A stretch of 64,000 nucleotides of DNA from positions 372,001-436,000 of the forward strand of contig NZ_JBHFPV010000002.1 in assembly GCF_042611095.1 (NCBI RefSeq). The letters are read 5' to 3'. The stretch's first letter is position 1. Each line of letters starts with the position of its first letter. The notes under the pieces are model-generated. The model saw only the letters and a list, made by a program, of their open reading frames with translations. It was not told where the DNA came from and ran no database searches. This DNA is from Meishania litoralis. Lineage in GTDB: Bacteria > Bacteroidota > Bacteroidia > Flavobacteriales > Flavobacteriaceae. Of this stretch, positions 51,348-60,105 are shown piece after piece. Both the position numbers and the translations under genes were made by a program.

Positions 51348-52823
51348 TTAAACGATAGGTTTCATAGCGGTCATCGACTCACGTAGTCGGGCACCGACCC
51401 GCTCTACCGGGTGTTCACGCAACACTTTGTTGACGGCTATCAACTTGGCGTTGTCCACCCCCGTATTTTTTCCTTCGCCGTAATGCTTACCGATCACATC
51501 GGCATCTATCTTTTTCATAAAATCGGCCAACAGGGGTTTGCAGGCATGGTCGAAAAGATAACATCCGTATTCCGCGGTATCGGAAATAACACGGTTCATT
51601 TCGAACAATTTCTTGCGTGCAATGGTGTTCGCTATCAATGGGGTTTCGTGCAGCGATTCATAATAGGCCGATTCGCCGATAATACCTGACTCGACCATAC
51701 TTTCATAGGCCAGCTCTACACCCGCCCTCACAAAGGCGACCATTAACACACCGTTATCATAATATTCCTGTTCTGAAATCTCATCATCTCCGGCAGGCGT
51801 TTTTTCAAAGGCGGTTTCGCCCGTGGCGGCCCTCCATGTCAACAAATTTTTGTCATCATTGGCCCAGTCTTCCATCATGGTCTTCGAGAAATGTCCGGTC
51901 ATGATATCGTCCATGTGTTTATGGAACAATGGCCTCATAATTTCTTTCAACTCTTCCGATAGTTCAAAAGCTTTGATCTTCGCAGGATTCGAAAGACGAT
52001 CCATCATATTGGTTATACCGCCATATTTCATACCCTCGGTAATGGTTTCCCATCCATATTGGATCAGTTTGGAAGCATATCCGGGATCGATACCCTTCTC
52101 GACCATCTTATCAAAGCACAGAATGCTCCCCGTCTGCAATAATCCGCATAAAATAGTCTGTTCGCCCATTAAATCGGACTTTACTTCAGCAACGAAAGAA
52201 GATTCCAAAACTCCCGCCCGGTGTCCACCCGTGGCGGCAGCATATGCCTTGGCCTGTTCAAGGCCTTTCCCTTGGGGGTCATTGTCAGGATGCACCGCAA
52301 TTAAGGTAGGAACGCCAAACCCTCTCTTATATTCCTCGCGCACCTCTGAACCCGGACATTTTGGCGCCACCATTATGACGGTCAGATCTTCACGGATCTG
52401 CATGCCTTCCTCTACGATGTTGAACCCGTGGGAATACGACAACGTGGCACCTTGCTTCATTAAGGGCATTATCGTACCGACGACATTTGTATGTTGTTTA
52501 TCGGGTGTCAAATTAATGACCAGATCGGCACCGGGAACCAATTCTTCATAAGTTCCGACGGTAAAACCGTTTTCGGTCGCATTTAGGTATGATTGGCGCT
52601 TTTCATTTATTGCCGCCTCGCGTAATGTGTACGAAATGTCCAAGCCGGAATCACGCATGTTCAAGCCCTGGTTCAAACCTTGGGCACCACACCCTACGAT
52701 TACGATTTTCTTTCCCTTCAATGCTTCTACACCATCGGAGAATTCGTTTGCTTCCATGAACCTACATTTTCCCAATTGGGTCAATTGATCTCGTAGCGAT
52801 AGTGTATTAAAATAATTTGCCAT
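51348..52823 (-). CDS. ilvC: Ketol-acid reductoisomerase, class II
   Basis: 491 residues, the length of the long (class II) E. coli-type enzyme with a duplicated knotted C-terminal domain. It converts acetolactate or acetohydroxybutyrate to the dihydroxy acid with NADPH and Mg2+. The Rossmann motif is GCGAQGLNQGLNMRDSG (about 45-61), followed by SYTLR with Arg for the NADPH phosphate. SHGFN and the acidic metal-binding helix elements (EVKSDLMGEQTILCG) are present. Last gene of the ilv operon; a terminator follows. Confidence 0.97.
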   Translation of the reverse strand: MANYFNTLSLRDQLTQLGKCRFMEANEFSDGVEALKGKKIVIVGCGAQGLNQGLNMRDSGLDISYTLREAAINEKRQSYLNATENGFTVGTYEELVPGADLVINLTPDKQHTNVVGTIMPLMKQGATLSYSHGFNIVEEGMQIREDLTVIMVAPKCPGSEVREEYKRGFGVPTLIAVHPDNDPQGKGLEQAKAYAAATGGHRAGVLESSFVAEVKSDLMGEQTILCGLLQTGSILCFDKMVEKGIDPGYASKLIQYGWETITEGMKYGGITNMMDRLSNPAKIKAFELSEELKEIMRPLFHKHMDDIMTGHFSKTMMEDWANDDKNLLTWRAATGETAFEKTPAGDDEISEQEYYDNGVLMVAFVRAGVELAYESMVESGIIGESAYYESLHETPLIANTIARKKLFEMNRVISDTAEYGCYLFDHACKPLLADFMKKIDADVIGKHYGEGKNTGVDNAKLIAVNKVLREHPVERVGARLRESMTAMKPIV

Positions 52824-52846
52824 AATTAATGCTCTCTTTGTTATTA

Positions 52847-52861
52847 TTCCCCAAAGGGGAA
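52847..52861. repeat. Small hairpin between ilvN and ilvC
   Basis: TTCCCCAAAGGGGAA is a short GC-rich hairpin 24 bases before the ilvC ATG. It is too weak on its strand tails to be a terminator and may modulate expression. Confidence 0.35.
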
Positions 52862-52884
52862 ATCGATTGTTTATTTATTTGATG

Positions 52885-53415
52885 TTATTTATGAATTCCG
52901 TTCAATAAGGCCGTGATCTGCATGGCTTCTTTAGAAACGGCAATTCTACCCGACCGTACGAACTGCATGATTCCATAGGGTTCCAATTGATCATGCATTT
53001 CATCGATTTCATGTTTTCTGCCAGTCTTGGCCAACACGAAAAAATCTCTCGAAACCGTAACGATCTGCGAATTGCTTTCCTTGATTATATTTTGAATCTG
53101 ACGTTCATCGAACAGTAAGTGCGATGCTATTTTAAACAACGCCGACTCTTGATAGATGGTTTCGTCATCGGTATGGTAGAAAGCCTTGATGACCTCGATC
53201 TGTTTCTCGACCTGACCCACTATGTTATGTACCCAGTCTTCGGTCGTATGGACAACTATTGTAAATTTAGAAACATTTTCTATTTCTGATTTTGAAACAT
53301 TTAAGCTCTCTATATTAATGTGTCGCTTTAAGAATATTCCTGATATTCTGTTAAGCAGGCCGACGTTGTTTTCGGAATAGACCGAAATTGTAAACCATTG
53401 TTTTTTCTCACTCAT
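52885..53415 (-). CDS. ilvN: Acetolactate synthase small (regulatory) subunit
   Basis: 176 residues, the normal length for the IlvN/IlvH regulatory subunit. An ACT domain occupies the N-terminal half (FTISVYSENNVGLLNRISGIFLKRHINIESLNVS, given here in separate parts: FTISVYSENNVGLLN and RISGIFLKRHINIESLNVS), where valine feedback is usually sensed. The second half binds the catalytic subunit. It follows the methyltransferase gene after 12 bases, so it is in the same operon. Confidence 0.95.
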   Translation of the reverse strand: MSEKKQWFTISVYSENNVGLLNRISGIFLKRHINIESLNVSKSEIENVSKFTIVVHTTEDWVHNIVGQVEKQIEVIKAFYHTDDETIYQESALFKIASHLLFDERQIQNIIKESNSQIVTVSRDFFVLAKTGRKHEIDEMHDQLEPYGIMQFVRSGRIAVSKEAMQITALLNGIHK

Positions 53416-53427
53416 AACCCTGTTAAA

Positions 53428-54009
53428 CTAATATTTTCGCACTGCTATTACTACTCCCGTTGACCAATTCATTTTGGTCAAGGTAAAATCATTTCTACTT
53501 TCTAAATAAGCCATCAAACCTTCCACATTTTTTTCATGCCCTTCGGGCCAATTGGGTTGTGCGGCCATGTCGTCAATGACATAAAACCCGCCAATCTTTA
53601 TCAAATCCAACAGCTCTTCAATTTCACTATATTTTCCGGGCCAAGCATCGGCAAAAATCAAATCGAACTTTTCTTCCCGATAATGCTTGATCCACTCGGA
53701 ACCATCTTGACAGATGATTTCCACCCTTGGGTCTTGTCCGAAATATTGTTTCGCTATCTCCGTCAATTCCGGGTCATTATCAATGGTACTCAATTTGGAT
53801 TTTTCGCCCATTCCATCGATCATCCAAGAAAGACTTAGCCCTATACCCGTGCCCAATTCCAAAAACCTTCCTTCTGGCTTCGAGGAAACCAAGGTTTTCA
53901 ATAGTGTTCCAATATATAAATCCGAGGGCATCGGAAATCCGATTTCTTCCGACTTCTTCTGGATTACTCCATGGATTTTAGGAACATCATGTATATTGGA
54001 ATCGATCAT
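53428..54009 (-). CDS. O-methyltransferase-like SAM-dependent methyltransferase inside the ilv operon
   Basis: 193 residues. The SAM-binding motifs are FLELGTGIGLSLSWMID (motif I, about 49-65), STIDNDPELTEIAKQYFG (about 74-91), VEIICQDGSEW and FDLIFADAWPGKYSEIEELL (about 115-134), matching class I O-methyltransferases of the Methyltransf_24/catechol-type group. The substrate is unknown. It is placed between ilvB and ilvN on the same strand with gaps of 50 and 12 bases, splitting the usual ilvB-ilvN pair, so it must be cotranscribed with them. Whether it has a branched-chain amino acid role is unknown. Confidence 0.85.
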   Translation of the reverse strand: MIDSNIHDVPKIHGVIQKKSEEIGFPMPSDLYIGTLLKTLVSSKPEGRFLELGTGIGLSLSWMIDGMGEKSKLSTIDNDPELTEIAKQYFGQDPRVEIICQDGSEWIKHYREEKFDLIFADAWPGKYSEIEELLDLIKIGGFYVIDDMAAQPNWPEGHEKNVEGLMAYLESRNDFTLTKMNWSTGVVIAVRKY

Positions 54010-54059
54010 AGTCTCGAATAATTCTTCACAAACCGAAAGACTTTTTCAGTTTTTCATTA

Positions 54060-55793
54060 TTATTTCAATCGAATATCGGATACTGAAGCCCCGGAAGGAA
54101 TCATCGGAAAAACGTTATCTTCTTTCTCGACCTTGACCTCAAGAAAATAGGGTTTATCTGAAGCGATCATTTCTTGTATCGTACTTTTCAAATCTTCTCT
54201 TTTGGTCACCCGTTTCGCCTCGATATGATATCCTTCGGCGATTTTTACAAAATCGGGATTGGTCATTACCGTCGATGCGTAACGGCTGTCGAAGAACAAT
54301 TCTTGCCATTGTCGTACCATACCCAAATGATCATTGTTCAAAACGACGATCTTTACAGGAACCTGATGTTGAAAGATAACGCCCAATTCTTGAATGGTCA
54401 TTTGATAACCGCCATCACCGATTATTGCTACAACTTCCCTGTCCATCGCGCCCATCTTGGCACCGATTGCGGCCGGTAATGCAAAACCCATAGTACCCAA
54501 GCCACCAGAGGTGATATTGCTCTTCGATTCTTCAAATTTTGCGTAGCGACAGGCAATCATTTGATGTTGACCAACATCAGTAACAATAACGGCTTTGTTC
54601 TTAGAGGCCAAATTGATCTCTTCAATGACCTCTCCCATCGTAAGTCCTTTCTTGGTCGGATGAATGTCATTTTTAATGATCGTATCGTATTCGATCTCAT
54701 GCTTTTTCTTAAACTCGCCATGCCATGTTTCATGCCTGTTTTCTTTGACCATAGGAAGCAAGATCTCTAAGGTTTCCTTAGAATTGCCCAATACGGCAAG
54801 GTCGACTTTTACATTTTTATTGACCTCGGCCGGGTCTATTTCGAAATGAACGATTTTAGCCTGCTTCGCATAGGTATCAAGATTGCCAGTGACCCGGTCG
54901 TCAAATCGCATACCGATGGCCAATAATAGATCGCATTCGTTCGTCAAGATGTTAGGCCCGTAATTACCATGCATACCCACCATTCCGACATTCAGTGGAT
55001 GGCTCGATGAAAGTGCCGATTCTCCCATTATTGTCCATGCCGCGGGAATGCCGGCCTTTTCGACCAATGCCTTTAGTTGTTCCTCGGCCTCGCCCAAGAT
55101 AACCCCTTGCCCAAAAACGATATAAGGTTTTTTGGCCCTGTTGATCAATTCGGCAGCGGCTTCTATTGCTGCAATATCAGGACTTGGCACAGGTTTATAG
55201 CTACGTATGCCGGTACACTTTTCGTATGTAAAATCAAGTTCGTCGATCTGCGCATTTTTCGTAATATCGATCAATACCGGACCTGGCCTACCCGATTTGG
55301 CAATATAAAAAGCCTTTGCCATCACCTCAGGAATCTCCGAAGCTTTGGTAATCTGATAGTTCCATTTGGTTACCGGGGTCGAGATACCGACAATGTCGGT
55401 TTCTTGAAAAGCATCCGACCCAAGCAAATGCCTAGCTACCTGTCCTGTTATGCAGACAATGGGAGTCGAATCAATTTGGGCATCTGCCAGGCCAGTGACC
55501 AAATTTGTGGCACCGGGACCTGAAGTGGCCATCGCCACACCGACTTTTCCGGAAACGCGTGCATATCCTTGGGCGGCATGTGTCGCACCCTGTTCGTGAC
55601 GCGTCAATATATGAGTCAGCTTATCTTGAAACTTGTAGAGTTCATCGTATACGGGCATAATGGCACCACCTGGATAACCATATAGCAAATCGACACCTTC
55701 CTCCAATAAACAATGGATTATTGCTTCGGCACCACTGATACGAATGCTTTTTGGAGACTTTGTCTCGACCTTTTTTTCTTTTATTGTTTCCAT
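54060..55793 (-). CDS. ilvB: Acetolactate synthase large (catalytic) subunit
   Basis: 577 residues. It condenses two pyruvates, or pyruvate and 2-oxobutyrate, using thiamine diphosphate, Mg2+ and FAD. Seen are the N-terminal YGYPGGAIMPVYDELY with the catalytic Glu in HEQGATHAAQGYAR, TSGPGATNLVTGLADA, the FAD domain (about 190-330) and the ThDP motif GDGGYQMTIQELGVI...VLNNDHLGMVRQWQ (about 440-480). ATG 55793 (METIKEKK) was chosen; the upstream TTG at 55817 would add eight odd residues from a GC-rich hairpin. Second gene of the ilv operon. Confidence 0.96.
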   Translation of the reverse strand: METIKEKKVETKSPKSIRISGAEAIIHCLLEEGVDLLYGYPGGAIMPVYDELYKFQDKLTHILTRHEQGATHAAQGYARVSGKVGVAMATSGPGATNLVTGLADAQIDSTPIVCITGQVARHLLGSDAFQETDIVGISTPVTKWNYQITKASEIPEVMAKAFYIAKSGRPGPVLIDITKNAQIDELDFTYEKCTGIRSYKPVPSPDIAAIEAAAELINRAKKPYIVFGQGVILGEAEEQLKALVEKAGIPAAWTIMGESALSSSHPLNVGMVGMHGNYGPNILTNECDLLLAIGMRFDDRVTGNLDTYAKQAKIVHFEIDPAEVNKNVKVDLAVLGNSKETLEILLPMVKENRHETWHGEFKKKHEIEYDTIIKNDIHPTKKGLTMGEVIEEINLASKNKAVIVTDVGQHQMIACRYAKFEESKSNITSGGLGTMGFALPAAIGAKMGAMDREVVAIIGDGGYQMTIQELGVIFQHQVPVKIVVLNNDHLGMVRQWQELFFDSRYASTVMTNPDFVKIAEGYHIEAKRVTKREDLKSTIQEMIASDKPYFLEVKVEKEDNVFPMIPSGASVSDIRLK

Positions 55794-55799
55794 AGGCCT

Positions 55800-55834
55800 C
55801 CCCCCGACCCCCTTCAAAAAAGGGGGAGTATCGG
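55800..55834. repeat. C/G-rich hairpin repeat between ilvD and ilvB
   Basis: CCCCCTT pairs with AAGGGGG across caaaa at about 55809-55827, with C- and G-rich flanks. The sequence is of the type dispersed between genes in many Flavobacteriia. It sits just before the ilvB start and could affect mRNA stability. Confidence 0.5.
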
Positions 55835-55851
55835 GAACTTATTTAATGTTA

Positions 55852-57528
55852 CTATATTTCATCGGTTACACAACCTTTTGAGGCCGAAGAAACCGTTTTT
55901 GCATATTTGTATAGACTACCCCTTTTGACCTTTAAGGGCGGCTGTTTCCAACTAGCCCGCCTCTTATCGATCTCTTCATCGGTCAAATCGACTGAAATGC
56001 TATTCTTTTCGGCATCGATGGTAATAATGTCGCCATCTTGCAACAGACCAATCGTGCCGCCTTCCTGTGCTTCAGGGCAGACATGCCCAACAACAAAACC
56101 ATGCGTACCCCCTGAAAATCTACCATCAGTTATCAAAGCAACATCCTTTCCAAGTCCGGCACCCATAATGGCGGCTGTCGGTTTTAGCATTTCAGGCATT
56201 CCCGGGCCTCCTTTTGGTCCTTCATAACGGATGACGACCACATCGCCTTTTTTGACTTCACCGGCACCGATACCGGCATTCGCCTTGAACTCGTCATCGA
56301 AAACCTTCGCCGGGCCCGTGAAGTGCAATCCTTCTTTTCCGGTTATTTTTGCAACGGCCCCGTGTTCAGCAAGATTACCATAAAGAATACGGAGATGCCC
56401 TGTTTCCTTAATCGGATTGTCCAAACCATGTATGACCTGTTGACCCTGTTGCAGACCGGGAAGGTCAGCGAGGTTTTCGGCAATCGTTTTGCCCGTAACG
56501 GTCATGCAATCGCCGTGAAGCATTCCATTTTCCAACATAAATTTCATCACAGCGGGCGTACCGCCGGCACGATGCAGGTCTTCCATCAAGAATTTCCCGC
56601 TCGGTTTTAAGTCGGCCAAAAAAGGAGTCGTATCACTTATTTTCTGAAAATCGTCAATGGTAAAATCAACCTCGGCCGCTTTTGCAATGGCCAAAAAGTG
56701 TAGCACGGCATTTGTAGACCCCCCCAAAAGGGTCAAAAGACGAACAGCGTTCTCGAACGACTTTCTGGTAATTATATCGCTAGGTTTGATATCGTTCTCC
56801 AACAAATGCCACAATGCTTTGCCCGATTTATAGGCATCTTGTTGTTTTTCTTTACCTATTGCCGGATTTGATGAATTGTAGGGCATTGCCATACCAAGTG
56901 CCTCAATTGCCGAAGCCATGGTATTCGCCGTGTACATACCACCGCATGCACCAGCACCCGGACAAGCGTTTTGAATTACGCTTTTATAATCAGCTTCATT
57001 CATGGTGCCGGCCACTTTCTCGCCCCAGGCCTCAAAGGCCGAAACGATATCCAGTTTTTTATCCTTAAAACAACCAGAAGCTATCGTTCCACCATAGACC
57101 AATACCGAAGGCCTGTTCAACCGGATCATTGCCATTAGTGCCCCGGGCATGTTCTTATCACATCCCACGACCGTGACGAGCCCATCATAGTTCATGGCCT
57201 GCACGACCGTTTCCATAGAATCGGCAATAATATCACGGGAAGGCAAGGAATAACGCATACCATAAGTGCCCATGGAGATACCATCGCTGACACCAATGGT
57301 ATTAAAGACCAATCCGACCGCTCCACCATCATTGATACCCTTTTTTACTTCTTGGGCAAGGTCATTGAGGTGCATGTTGCACGGATTGCCTTCATAGCCA
57401 GTGCTTCCAATACCTACTAAGGGCTTTTTCAAATCTTCTTCTCCAAGACCAATGGCGTATAGCATGGCCTGGGCGGCAGGTTGGGTCGGGTCTTGGGTAA
57501 CGTTCTTACTGTATTTGTTCAATTCCAT
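55852..57528 (-). CDS. ilvD: Dihydroxy-acid dehydratase
   Basis: 558 residues. It dehydrates 2,3-dihydroxy-isovalerate and -methylvalerate to the 2-oxoacids of valine and isoleucine, using an iron-sulfur cluster. Cluster Cys residues are seen in VVGCDKNMPG (about 122) and PGAGACGGMYTANTM (about 195). GNPCNMHLN (about Cys49-50), MGTYGMRYSLPSRDI and ITDGRFSGGTHGFVVGHVCPEA are typical. First gene of the operon ilvD-ilvB-methyltransferase-ilvN-ilvC. Its promoter is at 57551-57581. Confidence 0.97.
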   Translation of the reverse strand: MELNKYSKNVTQDPTQPAAQAMLYAIGLGEEDLKKPLVGIGSTGYEGNPCNMHLNDLAQEVKKGINDGGAVGLVFNTIGVSDGISMGTYGMRYSLPSRDIIADSMETVVQAMNYDGLVTVVGCDKNMPGALMAMIRLNRPSVLVYGGTIASGCFKDKKLDIVSAFEAWGEKVAGTMNEADYKSVIQNACPGAGACGGMYTANTMASAIEALGMAMPYNSSNPAIGKEKQQDAYKSGKALWHLLENDIKPSDIITRKSFENAVRLLTLLGGSTNAVLHFLAIAKAAEVDFTIDDFQKISDTTPFLADLKPSGKFLMEDLHRAGGTPAVMKFMLENGMLHGDCMTVTGKTIAENLADLPGLQQGQQVIHGLDNPIKETGHLRILYGNLAEHGAVAKITGKEGLHFTGPAKVFDDEFKANAGIGAGEVKKGDVVVIRYEGPKGGPGMPEMLKPTAAIMGAGLGKDVALITDGRFSGGTHGFVVGHVCPEAQEGGTIGLLQDGDIITIDAEKNSISVDLTDEEIDKRRASWKQPPLKVKRGSLYKYAKTVSSASKGCVTDEI

Positions 57529-57550
57529 TCAAAAGTGTTCTGTTGCGTTG

Positions 57551-57581
57551 CAAATACATTGTATCTACTCTGATCATCAAA
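57551..57581 (-). promoter_or_regulatory. ilvD operon promoter
   Basis: On the minus strand TTTG (complement of 57578-57581), 19 bases, TGTATTTG (complement of 57551-57558) closely fits the Bacteroidota consensus. It leaves a leader of only about 15-20 bases before the ilvD ATG (57528), so there is no room for a leader peptide or attenuator. Confidence 0.65.
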
Positions 57582-57916
57582 GATAAGTGTTTCATATGCC
57601 GCGCTCTATTGACAATTAGAATCGATTTAAATCCAATTTTGAAGATATTTCTCCAAATTATTGTAAATCAAATATATAGCATCAATATTTTATCATATTC
57701 AATAGCAATTCCAATTACGGTCATGCATGCAGATTCAAATAGTACCTAAAGCCAGGAAATTACTTTTTGGTGGGTAGGAGGCAACCTTTTCAAAGGAATA
57801 ATTTAAAGCGCAATGCCCCTGCCCCGACAAATGATCCGTGCTCATTCATTAAAAAATCATTGGCCAACTACAACAGTTGCAAATATTTCTTAAATTGATA
57901 ATATTTGATTTCGTAA
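57582..57916. other. Gene-free, AT-rich intergenic region
   Basis: The 335 bases between the ilvD promoter and the LytTR gene contain no supported gene. The short open frame at 57543-57749 has no recognisable start context or homology that I can see. A small CCTTT/AAAGG inverted pair lies near 57785-57796. The sequence is strongly AT-rich. Confidence 0.5.
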
Positions 57917-58786
57917 ATGAATTTTAAGCAATTTCTACAGCAAGATTTCCCTTATCTGGATTCTACCAGAAACAAATTGATACTTATCGGTGCCATCGGG
58001 CTATACTCGTCATTTTTTTTAATAGTCTACTCTCCCTTCAACATTGATCAATGGAAAAATGATGCGTACTGGAAATATGTATTGCTGGGGATCTTGGTCA
58101 TTTTTGTTACCCAGTTCGTTCTAAGACCGCTGTTCGGAATAAAGACCTTTAACTATCGAAGCCTTATTTTCTGGTGTCTATTTGAACTTTTTCTAATGGC
58201 GACCGCCCTTCATGTAATTTTTGCCGCCCCACATGTAACGCTAAGTGAAAAAATCTTTGACTACCTAAATACGCTATGGATTGTTACCTTAATTGCGGCC
58301 ATACCCTATTTTATGGTTTTGGTTTATCTCGTATTAAGGGAAAGATTGTCCGCCCAAAAGGAAATCGAAAATAAAATTTTGAAAAATTCATCAAATACAG
58401 CGGAAAAACTTCTTACCATTACCGGAGAAAACGAAAAAATAAAATTAGCCATTAAGTACAATCAGCTCTTACTTGTCAAATCTGCTGGAAATTACCTTGA
58501 GCTTTTTTATCTACAGGGTGAATCGGTAAAAAAAGAATTGGTCCGCTCCAGTTTGAAGGAGTTCGAGGAAAAAACTATAGACACCGGTATAATAAAGGCC
58601 CATCGATCATATTTGGTCAACATAAACCACATCGCATCCTTGAAAAAGACGAAAAAAAGTTACGAGCTTATCGTACAACACCTTCCTGACACAACGATTC
58701 CCGTTTCAACAAGTTACAAGGATTCTTTTGAGAAAATACTGAAAAGAAAATCTCCCCGTTCGTCACAACATAGGGTTGTTTCATAA
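57917..58786 (+). CDS. Membrane-anchored LytTR family transcriptional regulator
   Basis: 289 residues. Four TM helices are predicted (about 22-40, 52-70, 84-102, 120-142), followed by a cytoplasmic linker helix and a LytTR DNA-binding domain (about 180-280: LLLVKSAGNYLELFYL, SSLKEFEEK, IIKAHRSYLVNINHIASLKK). No histidine-kinase or receiver domain is present, so it may sense something at the membrane directly. Its position upstream of the peroxidase/beta-helix/SusC genes suggests it controls them (inference). The distance to the next gene is 109 bases. Confidence 0.87.
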   Translation: MNFKQFLQQDFPYLDSTRNKLILIGAIGLYSSFFLIVYSPFNIDQWKNDAYWKYVLLGILVIFVTQFVLRPLFGIKTFNYRSLIFWCLFELFLMATALHVIFAAPHVTLSEKIFDYLNTLWIVTLIAAIPYFMVLVYLVLRERLSAQKEIENKILKNSSNTAEKLLTITGENEKIKLAIKYNQLLLVKSAGNYLELFYLQGESVKKELVRSSLKEFEEKTIDTGIIKAHRSYLVNINHIASLKKTKKSYELIVQHLPDTTIPVSTSYKDSFEKILKRKSPRSSQHRVVS

Positions 58787-58895
58787 CAAATCAAGCCAAA
58801 ACTTCCCACTCGATTCCCAATTATATTTATTTCGTGCCCAGCAAGAAATTCTTGTGTTGTTAGGTTAGTTATCCAGTAATAAGGCCATTGGGGCA

Positions 58896-60086
58896 ATGAG
58901 CGAGAAAAATATCATCTTGAAATCAAGCATTTCCGGAATCCTTCTGGCCTTTCTACTGTTGTTTTTTCTTCCCGAAAGTCGTACGGCCGGTTATGAGAAT
59001 GTACCCAGATTGAACCCTAATTGTCCACCAGGTTTTAAGCGAAATGCCGATAATGAGTGTATTGCACAAAGTTTATACATGCAGTACGACTCGCCGAACA
59101 ACAAAGGTGTCGGGGGACTTCAAACCGGACTTCCAGAAATACGTGATGGTTTTTCCCCCCAAGAAATCGATTTGGGCCGATATTTATTCTTCGACCCGGT
59201 GCTATCGGGTAGCGGAACCATTTCATGTGCCACCTGCCACGATCCGAAAAAAGGCTTTTCGGATGGCCTTCCCACAAGTATTGGACATAACGGACAGCAA
59301 CTTAAACGGGCCGCCCCATCGTTGTGGAACGTGGCTTTCTTAAAAAAACTTTTCTGGGACGGTCGCGCATCCACTTTGGAAGAACAATTGAAAGGCCCAT
59401 TGTTCTCGGAAGAGGAAATGAACAATACTCCAGAAAGCCTTTTGAAAACACTTAACGAGATACAGGAATATAGGGCGTTTTTCGCCGAGGCATTTCCGAA
59501 AAGACGGGCGGAAGACCGGATCGAACTCAATGAGGTCTATAGGGCGATCGCCGCCTTTCAATCGTCATTGCTATCGTTGAACAGTAAGTACGACCGATAT
59601 GCCCATGGTTATCATGAGGCTTTGAACGAGAAAGAAATTGAGGGCATGAACGTTTTCCGTTCCTTTATTGCCCGCTGTGCCGAATGCCATACACCACCTC
59701 TTTTTACGAACCAACAGTTTGCAGTGATCGGTACTCCCGAACCTGATGGCCTACCCCTGGACCCGGGGGCCGAAATACCTTTTAACGACAAGACGCTTAG
59801 GGGTGCCTTTAAGGTGCCCAGTCTAAGGAATATTGCAAAAACAGCCCCTTATATGCACTCGGGTAATTTCAGTACGCTTAGAGAAACCGTCGAATTCTAT
59901 ACAAAAGGGCGTGGTCATGCCGTACCCGAAGATGAGGACATTATTTTACATTGGCACATTTGGGATCCCCAGTTGAGTGATTACGAATTGGACCGTCTTG
60001 TTGATTTTTTGAACACCTTGACCGACGAGACGTTTATGCCAAGAATACCCGAAAGGTTGCCTTCGGGACTAAAACCATCTATATAA
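58896..60086 (+). CDS. Di-heme cytochrome c peroxidase family protein (CCP/MauG)
   Basis: 396 residues. N-terminal hydrophobic segment (about 10-25) as signal or anchor, a small Cys-containing insert (Cys43, Cys55), then two CxxCH haem sites: CATCH (Cys111-His115) and CAECH (Cys261-His265). Between them lie the usual RRAPSLWN-like AAPSLWNVAF and WDGRA, and near the end PYMHSGNF with a Met that can serve as axial ligand. It should act in the periplasm as a hydrogen peroxide reductase or as an oxidase like MauG. It begins the cluster with the beta-helix-cytochrome fusion 19 bases downstream. Confidence 0.92.
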   Translation: MSEKNIILKSSISGILLAFLLLFFLPESRTAGYENVPRLNPNCPPGFKRNADNECIAQSLYMQYDSPNNKGVGGLQTGLPEIRDGFSPQEIDLGRYLFFDPVLSGSGTISCATCHDPKKGFSDGLPTSIGHNGQQLKRAAPSLWNVAFLKKLFWDGRASTLEEQLKGPLFSEEEMNNTPESLLKTLNEIQEYRAFFAEAFPKRRAEDRIELNEVYRAIAAFQSSLLSLNSKYDRYAHGYHEALNEKEIEGMNVFRSFIARCAECHTPPLFTNQQFAVIGTPEPDGLPLDPGAEIPFNDKTLRGAFKVPSLRNIAKTAPYMHSGNFSTLRETVEFYTKGRGHAVPEDEDIILHWHIWDPQLSDYELDRLVDFLNTLTDETFMPRIPERLPSGLKPSI

Positions 60087-60105
60087 TCCTTTTGAATATA
60101 CTATT

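Noticed and set aside
57529..57600. Leader-peptide attenuator for the ilv operon
   Set aside because: The leader is only about 15-20 bases long, with no run of branched-chain codons and no terminator hairpin.
57543..57749. 68-codon frame between ilvD and the LytTR gene
   Set aside because: It overlaps the ilvD promoter, has AT-driven hydrophobic composition and no recognisable features.
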